Assembly: GCA_938041695.1 (NCBI GenBank)
Contig: CALISI010000032.1
Location: forward strand, 1 to 55,385
Length of the DNA: 55,385 nucleotides
Origin: an uncultured Actinomyces sp.
GTDB lineage: Bacteria; Actinomycetota; Actinomycetes; Actinomycetales; Actinomycetaceae
Reading direction: 5' to 3'
Each line of letters opens with the position of its first letter. The stretch's first letter is position 1. Positions 8,407-16,662 of the stretch are shown piece by piece. A model generated the notes under the pieces. That model searched no databases and had not been told where the DNA came from. It saw nothing but the letters and a program-made list of their open reading frames with translations. The position numbers were made by a program, and so were the translations under genes.

Positions 8407-10145
8407 GCGAGACAACCCGGCGCGCACCCGTTGGCAGGCTGCGCGCCTGGCAGGCTGCTGCCTTGGACCGCTACATGGCCTCGTCCCCGCGCGACTTCCT
8501 GGCGGTGGCGACCCCGGGCGCAGGTAAGACGACCTTCGCGCTGACGCTTGCGACTGAGCTGATTGCCCGCGGCATCGTCGATAAGCTGACCGTCGTGTGC
8601 CCCACCGAGCACCTCAAGGGTCAGTGGGCGTCGAGCGCCGCGCGCTTCGGTATCCACATTGACCCCGACTTTACGAACTCGCAGGGCGTGGCCGGCTCGC
8701 ACTTCGACGGTGTGGCCGTCACCTACGCGCAGATCGGTTCCAATCCGGCCGTCCATGCCGCCCGCACCCGCGCCTACCGCACCCTCGTCATCCTCGACGA
8801 GATCCACCACGCCGGCGACTCCCTGTCCTGGGGCGACGGCGTGCGCGAGGCCTTCACGGACGCGACGCGCCGCCTGGCCCTGACGGGCACGCCCTTCCGC
8901 TCCGACACCTCTCCGATCCCCTTCGTCACCTACGAGGAGGACGAGGAGGGCATCCGTCGCTCGCGCGCTGACTACACCTACGGCTACGGTGACGCCCTCA
9001 AGGACGGCGTCGTGCGCCCGGTTCTATTCATGTCCTACTCGGGACAGATGGCCTGGCGTACCAACGCCGGCGACGAGGTGAGCGCTCGCCTGGGCGAGCC
9101 CCTCACCAAGGACATGATGAAGCAGGCCTGGCGCACCGCGCTGGACCCCAAGGGCGAGTGGATCCCCGCCGTCCTGCGCGCCGCCGACCTGCGCCTCGAG
9201 GAGGTGCGCCGCGCCGTGCCGGACGCGGGCGGCCTCGTTATCGCCTCGAACCAGGAGCACGCGCGCGCCTACGCCCGCCACCTGCGCCTCATCACCGGCA
9301 AGGCCCCCACGATCGTCCTGTCCGACGACGCGGACGCCTCCGACCGCATTTCCGAGTTTGCGGACTCCACCGATAAGTGGATGGTCGCCGTGCGCATGGT
9401 GTCCGAGGGCGTCGACGTTCCGCGCCTGGCCGTCGGCGTCTACGCGACGAATGCATCCACGCCCCTGTTTTTCGCCCAGGCGATCGGGCGCTACGTGCGA
9501 GCGCGCCGCCGCGGTGAGACCGCCACCGTCTTCATCCCCTCCGTCGTGCCCCTCCTGACCCTCGCCGGCGGCATGGAGATCGAGCGCGACCACGCGCTGG
9601 ATCGCCCCAAGCGCGAGGAAGCCAGCAAAGACGACATGTGGAACCCCGAGGATGCCCTCGTTGCTGCCGCAAATCGCGAGGAAAATGCGTCCTCCGACCT
9701 GCTCTCCCAGTTCGAGGTCCTGGGCGCGGATGCCGAGTTCGATGGCGTCCTCTTCGACGGCGCCGCTTGGGGCGCCGGTGCCGAGGTCGGATCCGAGGAG
9801 GAGCAGGAATACCTGGGCATTCCCGGCCTGCTGGACGCCGACCAGGTGACGACCCTGCTGCGCGCTCGCCAGGCCGGCCAGGTTGCCGCCCAGAAGAAGA
9901 ACCGCGCCGCCCAGAAGATGCGCGAGGAGAACGCCGGCATCCCGGCTCACAAGCTGCGCGCCGCCAAGCGCAAGGAACTCCAGCACCTGGTCTCCACGTG
10001 GTCGCGCCGCTCCGGCGAAACCCACGCGACCATCCACTCGCGCCTGCGCTCGCGCTGCGGCGGCCCCGAGGTCGCCCAGGCCACGACCGAGCAGATTGAG
10101 GCGCGCATCGCCCTGCTGCGCGAGTGGTTCGTCGGCCGCCATTGA
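8403..10145 (+). CDS. DEAD/DEAH-box helicase (SF2)
   Basis: ATP-dependent nucleic-acid helicase or translocase, 580 aa. Motif I ATPGAGKT is at about 36-43, motif II DEIHH near 133, motif III-like TGTPFRSD near 161, and motif VI QAIGRYVRARR near 359. The C-terminal 180 residues are charged and alanine-rich, with a basic tail (QKKNRAAQKMREENAG) that may bind nucleic acid. Start is GTG 8403, overlapping the DUF3039 stop. It resembles the XPB/RadD-like helicases of actinobacteria; the precise substrate is unknown. Confidence 0.9.
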   Translation: MSETTRRAPVGRLRAWQAAALDRYMASSPRDFLAVATPGAGKTTFALTLATELIARGIVDKLTVVCPTEHLKGQWASSAARFGIHIDPDFTNSQGVAGSHFDGVAVTYAQIGSNPAVHAARTRAYRTLVILDEIHHAGDSLSWGDGVREAFTDATRRLALTGTPFRSDTSPIPFVTYEEDEEGIRRSRADYTYGYGDALKDGVVRPVLFMSYSGQMAWRTNAGDEVSARLGEPLTKDMMKQAWRTALDPKGEWIPAVLRAADLRLEEVRRAVPDAGGLVIASNQEHARAYARHLRLITGKAPTIVLSDDADASDRISEFADSTDKWMVAVRMVSEGVDVPRLAVGVYATNASTPLFFAQAIGRYVRARRRGETATVFIPSVVPLLTLAGGMEIERDHALDRPKREEASKDDMWNPEDALVAAANREENASSDLLSQFEVLGADAEFDGVLFDGAAWGAGAEVGSEEEQEYLGIPGLLDADQVTTLLRARQAGQVAAQKKNRAAQKMREENAGIPAHKLRAAKRKELQHLVSTWSRRSGETHATIHSRLRSRCGGPEVAQATTEQIEARIALLREWFVGRH

Positions 10146-10188
10146 CGCGCGGCCGCGTCACACTCGGCGCACACTGACGTATCACGAT

Positions 10189-10229
10189 GCCCCGGCCTCG
10201 TCCCTCTGCGCGAAGGACGAGGCCGGGGC
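10189..10229. terminator. Hairpin of the GGCCTCGT family between helicase gene and pncB
   Basis: GCCCCGGCCTCGTCC (10189-10203) and its exact complement (10215-10229), a 15-bp stem with an 11-nt loop. It serves two convergent genes, so it is probably a bidirectional terminator. Confidence 0.85.
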
Positions 10230-10250
10230 CTCGCTGAGTGTGTGAAGCGG

Positions 10251-11594
10251 TCAGTGGACCTTCTCGTAGCGCGTGGGGATCGCGGCCTCGCCCTCGGAGA
10301 GGCGCCACGCCTGGTAGGGCAGCTCGTTGCGGGCACGCAGGTGGTGCTCCTGGGCGCGCGACAGCGCCTCGGAACCCCAAGCAGCGGCGTCGATCTGACC
10401 GCCGCGCACCAGCTGGACCTGCAGCGGGCGGGCGCCGCGCTCGGCGAGGAGCGCCTGGCCCTCTTCGAAGGAGGTGCCGACGAGCAGCAGCTCTTCGGTC
10501 GCGTAGCCATCCTCGCCCAGGACGCGGCCGGCGACCTTGCGCCCGCCGACCGTTGACTTCGACTCGGCCTTCTTGGCGACGAGAACGGTCTCGCCGTTGG
10601 AATCCTCGCGCTGGACGACCTTGTAAACCAGGGCAGCCGTCGGCACACCCGAGCCCGTCACCAGCTTCGTACCCACGCCGTAGGAGTCCACCGGCGCCGC
10701 GCCCAGGGCAGCGATCGCGTACTCGTCCAGGTCGGAGGTCACCGTGATCTTCGTGGTCGTGGCGCCCATCGCGTCGAGCTGACCGCGGACCTTGAACGCC
10801 TGGGCAACCAGGTCGCCAGAGTCCAGGCGCACCGCGCCCAGCTCACCGCCTGCGGCGCGCGCGGCCTCGACGGCGTTAATGACGCCCTGCGTGATGTCGT
10901 AGGTGTCCACGAGCAGGGTCGTGCCCGCGCCCAGCTTGGCGACCTGGGAATCGAAGGCGTCGCGCTCGGTGTCGTGCAGGAGCGTGAAGGCGTGGGCGGC
11001 CGTGCCGATGCAGCGGATGCCATAGCGCTTCGCTGCCTCAAGGTCGGAGGTGCCCTGGAAACCACCAATGATGGCGGCGCGAGCGGCGGAGACCGCAGCG
11101 CGCTCGTGGGCGCGGCGCGCACCCATGTCCATGCAGGGACGGCCGTGGGCAGCGATTGTCATACGCGAGGCAGCCGAGGCAACCGCGCAGTCGTGGTTGA
11201 GGATCGACAGGAGCAGCGTCTCCAGGAGGGTGCAGTCCGCGAAGGTGCCCTCGACGGTGAGCAGAGGAGAACCAGAGAAGTAGCACTCGCCCTCGGCGTA
11301 GCCCCAGATGTCGCCCGTGAAACGCCACGAGGACAGGAACTCGGAGGCTTCCTCGGAGATGATCCCCTGGTCGCGCAGCCAATCGATCTGCTCAGCGTCA
11401 AACTCGAAGCGTTCCAGGGCCTCGAGAATGCGACCGGTACCGGCTACGACGCCGAAGCGACGCGTTGCCGGAAGGCGGCGGCCAAACAGCTCAAACGTGC
11501 AGCGACGATGCGCGGTGCCATCCTTGAGGGCGGCGTCGAGCATCGTGAGCTCGTACATATCAGTCAGCAATGAAGTGGATGTCGATGCAGGCAT
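10251..11594 (-). CDS. pncB: Nicotinate phosphoribosyltransferase
   Basis: Makes nicotinate mononucleotide from nicotinate and PRPP, the entry point of NAD salvage; cytoplasmic. It has 447 aa, normal for the family. Motifs include the N-terminal TDMYELTM, IGTAAHAF, LLVDTYD and VRLDSGDL, which line the PRPP and base sites. The start ATG is preceded at 6 nt by TAGGCT, so the transcript is probably leaderless. It is divergent from clpS. Confidence 0.95.
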   Translation of the reverse strand: MPASTSTSLLTDMYELTMLDAALKDGTAHRRCTFELFGRRLPATRRFGVVAGTGRILEALERFEFDAEQIDWLRDQGIISEEASEFLSSWRFTGDIWGYAEGECYFSGSPLLTVEGTFADCTLLETLLLSILNHDCAVASAASRMTIAAHGRPCMDMGARRAHERAAVSAARAAIIGGFQGTSDLEAAKRYGIRCIGTAAHAFTLLHDTERDAFDSQVAKLGAGTTLLVDTYDITQGVINAVEAARAAGGELGAVRLDSGDLVAQAFKVRGQLDAMGATTTKITVTSDLDEYAIAALGAAPVDSYGVGTKLVTGSGVPTAALVYKVVQREDSNGETVLVAKKAESKSTVGGRKVAGRVLGEDGYATEELLLVGTSFEEGQALLAERGARPLQVQLVRGGQIDAAAWGSEALSRAQEHHLRARNELPYQAWRLSEGEAAIPTRYEKVH

Positions 11595-11600
11595 ACTGTG

Positions 11601-11606
11601 AGCCTA
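11601..11606 (-). promoter_or_regulatory. -10 box of pncB
   Basis: TAGGCT on the minus strand, 6 nt before the pncB ATG; fits a leaderless transcript. Confidence 0.5.
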
Positions 11607-11663
11607 CCCTGAGAAGCGTGTCACCGGGGTGCGATTTCGCTTCCCAGACACGACCTTTCACCG

Positions 11664-11669
11664 TACTGT
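11664..11669 (+). promoter_or_regulatory. -10 box of clpS
   Basis: TACTGT about 6 nt before the clpS ATG; fits a leaderless transcript. Confidence 0.5.
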
Positions 11670-11675
11670 TGGCAT

Positions 11676-11963
11676 ATGACAACGATCCTCCAACCAGCGT
11701 CCCGCGCGCAGGAAGCACCCACCGCGGTGCCGCGCTGGCGTGCCGTCGTGTGGGACGATCCCGTCAATCTCATGAGCTATGTGAGTGCCGTTTTTCGGCA
11801 ATATTTCGGCTATTCCGCACTTCGCGCGGAGGAATTGATGATGGCCGTCCATACGCGCGGGCACGCTACCGTCTCCACGGGAGTGCGCGAACGTATCGAG
11901 GCCGATGTCATGGCGATGCACTCCTATGGGCTGCGCGCCACCATTGAAGAGGACAGAGACTAA
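11676..11963 (+). CDS. clpS: ATP-dependent Clp protease adaptor ClpS
   Basis: Adaptor that hands N-degron substrates to the ClpC/ClpA-ClpP protease. It has 95 aa, the usual size. The disordered N-terminus is followed by the conserved WRAVVWDDPVNLMSYV strand-helix and the substrate-pocket helix EELMMAVHTRGHA. The next gene (DUF2017) starts 3 nt after its stop, so the two form an operon. Confidence 0.95.
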   Translation: MTTILQPASRAQEAPTAVPRWRAVVWDDPVNLMSYVSAVFRQYFGYSALRAEELMMAVHTRGHATVSTGVRERIEADVMAMHSYGLRATIEEDRD

Positions 11964-11966
11964 AAG

Positions 11967-12539
11967 ATGGAAGGTTTCGCTCCTCGAGACGGCGGCTTCG
12001 CTTCGTCGATGAGTAGCGGCGAAGCACTCCTTCTGCGCCAGCTGGCCACCGAGGTCCTCGTCGTCCTCGACGACCCGGGCGACTTCGGTGTGACCTCGTC
12101 GATGCTCAGCGCATTCACGGAAACCGAACAGCGCCGGGAGGCTCCGCGCGAGCGCACGCTGCGCATGCTGCTCCCCTCCATGAGTGAGGACGGGGATGAT
12201 GCCGCCCGGATGCGTGCCCTCACCGAGGATCTCCTGCGCCGCGAGAAGTCGGTCCGGCTGCGCTCAATCGTCAGCGATCTTGACCACATCGTCCACGGGG
12301 AGACGAACACCCTCGTTGTGCGGCCCGACGATGTGTGGTCGTGGCTGGGTGCTCTCAACGACATTCGGCTCGGCTTGGCGGGTGAGCTGGACCTATCCGA
12401 TGAAAGCGACGCGCAGCGGATCGAAGAACTGGCGATGCGCGAGCCGACGGGGGAGCGCTCACAGACTGTTGCTGCGATCTATATGCTCGTCACATGGTGG
12501 CAGGACTCACTTCTTGAAGCCGTCAATAATTCCCAGTAA
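11967..12539 (+). CDS. DUF2017 family protein
   Basis: Protein of unknown function, 190 aa, mostly helical and acidic, ending with the family region VAAIYMLVTWWQDSLLEAV. It directly follows clpS, an arrangement I recall across actinobacteria, which suggests a link to ClpS-dependent proteolysis; no activity is known. No signal peptide or membrane segment is visible. Confidence 0.85.
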   Translation: MEGFAPRDGGFASSMSSGEALLLRQLATEVLVVLDDPGDFGVTSSMLSAFTETEQRREAPRERTLRMLLPSMSEDGDDAARMRALTEDLLRREKSVRLRSIVSDLDHIVHGETNTLVVRPDDVWSWLGALNDIRLGLAGELDLSDESDAQRIEELAMREPTGERSQTVAAIYMLVTWWQDSLLEAVNNSQ

Positions 12540-12543
12540 CGCA

Positions 12544-12549
12544 TAAAGT
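12544..12549 (+). promoter_or_regulatory. -10 box of murI
   Basis: TAAAGT ends 7 nt before the murI ATG (12557); fits a leaderless transcript within the short gap after the DUF2017 gene. Confidence 0.5.
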
Positions 12550-12556
12550 CGGATAT

Positions 12557-13387
12557 ATGAACAACGCCCCGATCGGAATTTTCGACTCGGGCCTAGGTGG
12601 GCTGACGGTGGCGCGCGCAGTCATCGATAAACTGCCCGACGAAGAGATCATCTACCTGGGTGACACCGAGCACACGCCCTACGGCCCTCGCGCTATCGCA
12701 CAGGTGCGCTCGCTGACGCTCTCCGCCCTTGACGAGCTGGCCTCGCGTGGCGTGAAGGCCCTCGTCATTGCCTGCAACACTGCGACAGCGGCAGCGCTCG
12801 CGGACGCTCGGGAACGCTACTGGATTGACGCCGACATCCCCGTCATTGAGGTCATTACTCCGGCCGCCCGACAGAGCGTCATCGCGACGCGCAACCACCA
12901 TGTCGGTGTCATCGGAACGAAGGCGACCATCCAGTCCGAGGCATACCTCCGTGCGCTCGCGGCCGTCCCCGGGCTGACGGTGAGCCAGCAGGCGTGCCCG
13001 GCTTTCGTCGACTTCGTCGAGGCCGGGGTGACCACGGGCGAAGAAATCGAGTCTGTGGCGCGCGAGTACCTCACTCCGCTGAAGGAAGCGGGCGTCGATA
13101 CGCTGATTCTGGGCTGCACGCACTACCCGCTTCTCACCGGCGTGATCGGACGCGTCATGGGTGAAGGCGTCACCCTGGTCACCTCTTCGGAGGCGACTGC
13201 GAACGTGACCTACAACGAGCTGGTGGACCGGGGCCTTTTGCATGACCCGTGGCCCGCTGGGCAGGGGCCGCAGCATCAGTTCCTGGCCACGGGCGCGTCC
13301 GACGCCTTCCCGCGCCTGGCCAGGCGATTCCTCGGCCCCGAGGTGGGATCCGTCGTTCGCGTGAGCACTGGCGGTGGTCTCGCGTGA
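12557..13387 (+). CDS. murI: Glutamate racemase
   Basis: Interconverts L- and D-glutamate for peptidoglycan. It has 276 aa, with the N-terminal IFDSGLGGLTV motif and both catalytic cysteines: Cys73 in VIACNTATA and Cys187 in LILGCTHYPLL. Its stop overlaps the GTG of the metallo-hydrolase gene downstream. Confidence 0.97.
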   Translation: MNNAPIGIFDSGLGGLTVARAVIDKLPDEEIIYLGDTEHTPYGPRAIAQVRSLTLSALDELASRGVKALVIACNTATAAALADARERYWIDADIPVIEVITPAARQSVIATRNHHVGVIGTKATIQSEAYLRALAAVPGLTVSQQACPAFVDFVEAGVTTGEEIESVAREYLTPLKEAGVDTLILGCTHYPLLTGVIGRVMGEGVTLVTSSEATANVTYNELVDRGLLHDPWPAGQGPQHQFLATGASDAFPRLARRFLGPEVGSVVRVSTGGGLA

Positions 13388-14184
13388 AGATGACCGTCAT
13401 CGGTGCGACAGGCTCGATGTCGGGCCCTCAGTCCCCCGCATCCTCCTACCTCATTCAAGCGCGCGGCATCGACCCGCAATCGGGCGGGGAACGCGTGTTT
13501 TCGCTCGTGTGTGACCTGGGACCTGGTTCTTTTGGGGCGCTGTGGACGCACCTGTGCCCGTGTGACCTGGATGCGTTGGCCCTGTCGCACTGCCATGCCG
13601 ACCATATGGGTGACATTATTTCGCTGCAGGTGTACCGCAAGTGGGGTCCTGGCTCCTGTGCCCTCCGGCCCGTGTCCCTGTTTGGGCCTGCGGAGACGAT
13701 TTGTCGAGTCCGCCAGATTGAGGGTGCGACCGATGATGAGAGCTATGAGGCTGAGTTCGCCTTCACCCACATGCAACTGGGTGAATCGTATGCTGTGGGG
13801 CCCATGACGATTCGTCCGTTCCGTGCTCTGCATCCGGTCGAGGCTTTCGGCCTGCGCATCGAGGGGCCTGCCGAGGATGATCCGTCCCGCCGTGTGTCCC
13901 TGTTCTACACGGGTGATACCGATTTGTGCGACACGATCGTCGAGGGGGCATCCGGTGTCGACGTCCTCCTGAGTGAGGTTGGTTTTACCTCTGAAGCCAC
14001 CGAGCCCGACATGCATATGGACGGTCTGCGCGCGGGGACTCTCGCGACGAGGGCTGGGGTCGGGCGCATGATCGCCACCCATATTCAGCCGTGGACGCCT
14101 CGTGAGCGGGTTGCATCGGAGATTCGTCAGGCGTGGAGCGGGCCTCTCGAATTCGCGGCTTCCGGTATGGAGGTCAGCCTCTGA
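13384..14184 (+). CDS. MBL-fold metallo-hydrolase (Rv1339-like)
   Basis: Metallo-beta-lactamase-fold enzyme, 266 aa from GTG 13384 (ATG 13390 is an alternative). The metal motif SHCHADH gives HxHxDH at residues 69-74, with further likely ligands in YTGDTDLCD and near the end in IATHIQPW. The Mycobacterium protein in the same position after murI (Rv1339) has been reported as an atypical cAMP phosphodiesterase, so cyclic-nucleotide hydrolysis is possible; tRNase Z-like activity is the alternative. It is coupled to murI by a 4-nt overlap. Confidence 0.87.
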   Translation: MKMTVIGATGSMSGPQSPASSYLIQARGIDPQSGGERVFSLVCDLGPGSFGALWTHLCPCDLDALALSHCHADHMGDIISLQVYRKWGPGSCALRPVSLFGPAETICRVRQIEGATDDESYEAEFAFTHMQLGESYAVGPMTIRPFRALHPVEAFGLRIEGPAEDDPSRRVSLFYTGDTDLCDTIVEGASGVDVLLSEVGFTSEATEPDMHMDGLRAGTLATRAGVGRMIATHIQPWTPRERVASEIRQAWSGPLEFAASGMEVSL

Positions 14185-14191
14185 GCGCTCC

Positions 14192-14217
14192 CTCGCCCCG
14201 GCGATCGGCGGGGCGAG
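14192..14217. terminator. Terminator between MBL gene and lysR gene
   Basis: CTCGCCCC, 10-nt loop, GGGGCGAG: an 8-bp stem between convergent genes. It has no long T-run. Confidence 0.6.
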
Positions 14218-14232
14218 GACTGTGCGCACATG

Positions 14233-15150
14233 TCAGTCCGAGGGCTGTGAGTAGGTGGCGTTGTGGCGCTTCCACTCAGCAAGGTAGGCGGCGACGCGTG
14301 CGGGGCCACCGGCCGTGGACCAGCCGTGATTCTTGTGCCGCAGCAGGATTTTGCGTGTGCCCAGCGACGGAAGAGGCGTGATGCGCATGCCCTCCGTGTG
14401 TGCTCCTGCCAGCGCCATCGCGGGGAGAATCGTCGAGCCTGTGCGTGCCCGCACGAGGGAGCGCGCGGCCTCGTACGTCGTGTACAGGTGCGGTGCCCAG
14501 CGTGTATCCGGGAACGCCTTGGTGATGCGGCGCATGACGTGATCGCCGCTGGTTCCGGGATGAACACGAAGCCAAGTGAGGTCGGCCAGGTCTTCAATTG
14601 AACCAATCGGGGGAGCGGAGTCGGGGGTGACGAGCACCCAGGGCTCGTCGAGGAATGGGATGTCCGTGTATCCGCGCGGGGGGAGGCCCGGATCCTCGTC
14701 TCGTTCGATGACGAGGATGTCGTAGTGGCCCGTGCGCAGCGCCGCCATACCGGGGGTTTCTTCGGTTTCCTCGATGCGCAGGTCGACGCCGGGGAGCGCC
14801 TCGACGAGGTCGGGGAGTGCGGGAATCAGGGTGGAGCGGCAGATCGTCAGGAAAGCGCCGATAGTGACGGTTCCTGTGACCTGTCCTGTCAGGGGGCGGA
14901 GAGCCTTGAGGGCTTCGGCGATGTCTGCGTTGATGCGTTCGCCGGCCTCGGCGACGATGGTGCCGGCGGGGGTGAGGATGGCTCCCGAGGTGGTGCGCTC
15001 GACGAGCTTGAGGCCGACTTCTTCCTCGAGTTTTTGGATCTGCTGGGACACTGCCGAGGGCGAGACCATGAGGATGTCTGCGGCGGCAACAATGCCGCCC
15101 TCACGTGCGACGGACAGCAGGAAAGGCAGGCGGCGAGGGTCGATGTCCAC
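14233..15150 (-). CDS. LysR family transcriptional regulator
   Basis: DNA-binding regulator, 305 aa. The N-terminal winged helix spans about 1-60 (LPFLLSVAREGGIVAAADIL, then SPSAVSQQIQKLEEEVGLKL). A linker helix and a periplasmic-binding-protein-like effector domain from about 90 follow. The target is probably the divergent small membrane-protein gene at 15237, since LysR genes usually sit opposite their target. The effector is unknown. Together with the next two genes it interrupts an otherwise conserved murI-rph-rdgB neighbourhood. Confidence 0.92.
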   Translation of the reverse strand: MDIDPRRLPFLLSVAREGGIVAAADILMVSPSAVSQQIQKLEEEVGLKLVERTTSGAILTPAGTIVAEAGERINADIAEALKALRPLTGQVTGTVTIGAFLTICRSTLIPALPDLVEALPGVDLRIEETEETPGMAALRTGHYDILVIERDEDPGLPPRGYTDIPFLDEPWVLVTPDSAPPIGSIEDLADLTWLRVHPGTSGDHVMRRITKAFPDTRWAPHLYTTYEAARSLVRARTGSTILPAMALAGAHTEGMRITPLPSLGTRKILLRHKNHGWSTAGGPARVAAYLAEWKRHNATYSQPSD

Positions 15151-15236
15151 GCGAACTCCTTCGTTAAGTGAAACTGTAGGATAACTATAGAACCATTCAA
15201 TTGTGCTTGACTAGCGGACGGTGCATCATATGAGTC
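15151..15236. promoter_or_regulatory. Divergent promoter region, lysR / membrane-protein gene
   Basis: AT-rich 86-nt region. On the minus strand it holds TATAGT and TATCCT boxes before the LysR start and a GAAGGAG ribosome site. On the plus strand a CATCAT box lies 7 nt before ATG 15237. A LysR T-n11-A site is expected here, but I could not single one out with confidence. Confidence 0.4.
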
Positions 15237-15569
15237 ATGACGATCTTCTCTCTCGCAATCACGATCCTCGGATGGGTGGGTGCCGCCGCCTCCATCGCCG
15301 CCTACTACTTGGTCTCCTCCAAGCGCTTCGCACCCGACTCGCTGCGCTACCACTCCCTGAATGTCTCCAGCTGCATCCTGCTGGCGATCGCCTGCGCCTC
15401 GACCGGCGCATGGCCGTCCTTCCTGACGAACACCATCTTCATCGGCGTTGGCTGCACCATGATCTGGCGTGTGCGCGACCGCCTCGCACGCCGCATCATG
15501 CAGGTCGTTCGCTTCTTCGATGTGCGTCGTTACGTGCCGCGCCGTGCGCGCCTGGCGCGCGCCCGCTGA
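15237..15569 (+). CDS. Small membrane protein, CBU_0592-like family
   Basis: Integral membrane protein of 110 aa with three predicted helices: about residues 3-25 (FSLAITILGWVGAAASIAAYYL), 42-58 and 62-80. A strongly basic tail follows (RRYVPRRARLARAR), which should face the cytoplasm. The pattern matches the CBU_0592-like small membrane proteins, whose function is not known. It is divergent from a LysR gene and followed by a strong terminator, so it is a single-gene unit. Confidence 0.75.
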   Translation: MTIFSLAITILGWVGAAASIAAYYLVSSKRFAPDSLRYHSLNVSSCILLAIACASTGAWPSFLTNTIFIGVGCTMIWRVRDRLARRIMQVVRFFDVRRYVPRRARLARAR

Positions 15570-15590
15570 CTCGACGTTGAATTGGGGGTC

Positions 15591-15623
15591 GTGAGGGGGT
15601 AGACCCAGGGCCTACCCCCTCAC
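15591..15623 (+). terminator. Terminator after the CBU_0592-like gene
   Basis: GTGAGGGGGTAG (15591-15602) pairs exactly with CTACCCCCTCAC (15612-15623), a 12-bp stem with a 9-nt loop. Confidence 0.75.
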
Positions 15624-15694
15624 TGTGTCCACTGGAGCGTCTCCACCAGGCTGTATCCACCGGCGGATTAATGAAGACGATCAGCGTTTCATAG

Positions 15695-15720
15695 TCAAGA
15701 CTTTCTCAAGTGGCTTCAAG
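15695..15720. promoter_or_regulatory. Three helically phased TCAAG repeats
   Basis: TCAAG occurs at 15695, 15706 and 15716, spaced 11 and 10 nt, in an unusually AT-rich stretch before the 40-codon gene. Direct repeats at one-turn spacing are the layout of response-regulator boxes such as PhoP-type sites. The binding protein is unknown and the call is tentative. Confidence 0.3.
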
Positions 15721-15849
15721 GAAAAGTCTGTAAGTCGCGCTTCACAGAAAAATTAGAAAATGTCGATGGAAAACGCGCGATTATAGGCGCATTATAAAAG
15801 TACGACGCGGTGACAGATCCATCGCACGGTACTCAAAGAGGAGCACACC

Positions 15850-15972
15850 ATGTCTCGTTTTGTCGCAGATATCCTTCGTCGCTTCGCCCATCACTTCAGG
15901 GTGCGTCAACAGACCAATCCCCTGCAGTTCTCGATGGACCGCCCCATCTTCGGTAACCTCGTCGCCCGTTGA
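15850..15972 (+). CDS. Small basic peptide, 40 aa, unknown
   Basis: Short reading frame with a strong ribosome site (AGAGGAG, 8 nt before ATG 15850). The product starts MSRFVADILRRFAHHFRVRQ and ends FGNLVAR. The first 20 residues could form a cationic amphipathic helix, with Arg/His on one face and Phe/Val/Ile/Leu on the other. There is no signal peptide or cysteine. I do not recognise a family. The gene has its own AT-rich upstream region and a terminator hairpin 28 nt after the stop, so it looks like a self-contained unit. Membrane-active or regulatory peptide are possible roles. Confidence 0.6.
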   Translation: MSRFVADILRRFAHHFRVRQQTNPLQFSMDRPIFGNLVAR

Positions 15973-15999
15973 TGGCGCGCCTGCGGGCGCATCACACAA

Positions 16000-16027
16000 G
16001 TGCCGGACACCCTCGGGTGCCCGGCAC
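16000..16027. terminator. Terminator between the 40-codon gene and rdgB
   Basis: GTGCCGG-A-CACCC, 2-nt loop, GGGTG-C-CCGGCAC: a 12-bp stem interrupted by one A-C mismatch. It lies between convergent genes and is probably bidirectional. Confidence 0.7.
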
Positions 16028-16047
16028 GATTGTGTCTGCGCTACGTA

Positions 16048-16662
16048 TCAGCTGCGCAGATACTCCACGATGTGGGGCATGAGAGCGCGGAAGGCGATGC
16101 CGCGGTGGCTGATCGCGTTCTTCTGCTCGGCGCTCATTTGTGCGGTCGTAACCTCAAAGCCCTCGGGGATGAAGATTGGGTCGTAGCCGAATCCGCCTTC
16201 GCCGCGGGGAGAGCGCGTCAGGGTGCCGCGTACCTCGCCGCGCTTGACGAATTCGCGACCATCGGGGGTGACGAGAACGGCCGCCGACACGAAGGCGGCG
16301 CCGCGGTGGCGGTCGGGCACATCGGAGAGCTGATCGAGGAGCAGATGGAGGTTCGCCTCGTCATCCCCGTGGGAGCCGGACCAGCGCGCGGAGAAGATGC
16401 CGGGTGCTCCGCCGAGCACGTCCACCGTGATGCCGGAGTCGTCGGCGATGGCCGCCAGGCCGGTGGCGCGAGCCAGCGCGCGGGCCTTGATCAGCGAGTT
16501 TTCCTCGAAGGTCACCCCGTCCTCGACCGGGGAGGCCACGTTAAAGTCGCTCATGCGTGCCACGCAGCCCGCCTCGAATCCCTCCCACGCGGGGGCCAGG
16601 ATCGCCTCGAGCTCGCTGACCTTGTGGGCGTTGGAGGTCGCGAAGACCAGGCGCGCGCTCAC
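16048..16662 (-). CDS. rdgB: XTP/dITP diphosphatase (RdgB/HAM1)
   Basis: House-cleaning enzyme that hydrolyses XTP, ITP and dITP to keep deaminated purines out of DNA. It has 204 aa. Motifs are FATSNAHKVSEL at the N-terminus, the Asp-rich AIADDSGITVDVLGGAPGIFSARW active-site segment and GEGGFGYDPIFIPEG. The start overlaps the rph stop by 4 nt, so rph-rdgB is an operon, as in other actinobacteria. Confidence 0.96.
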   Translation of the reverse strand: MSARLVFATSNAHKVSELEAILAPAWEGFEAGCVARMSDFNVASPVEDGVTFEENSLIKARALARATGLAAIADDSGITVDVLGGAPGIFSARWSGSHGDDEANLHLLLDQLSDVPDRHRGAAFVSAAVLVTPDGREFVKRGEVRGTLTRSPRGEGGFGYDPIFIPEGFEVTTAQMSAEQKNAISHRGIAFRALMPHIVEYLRS

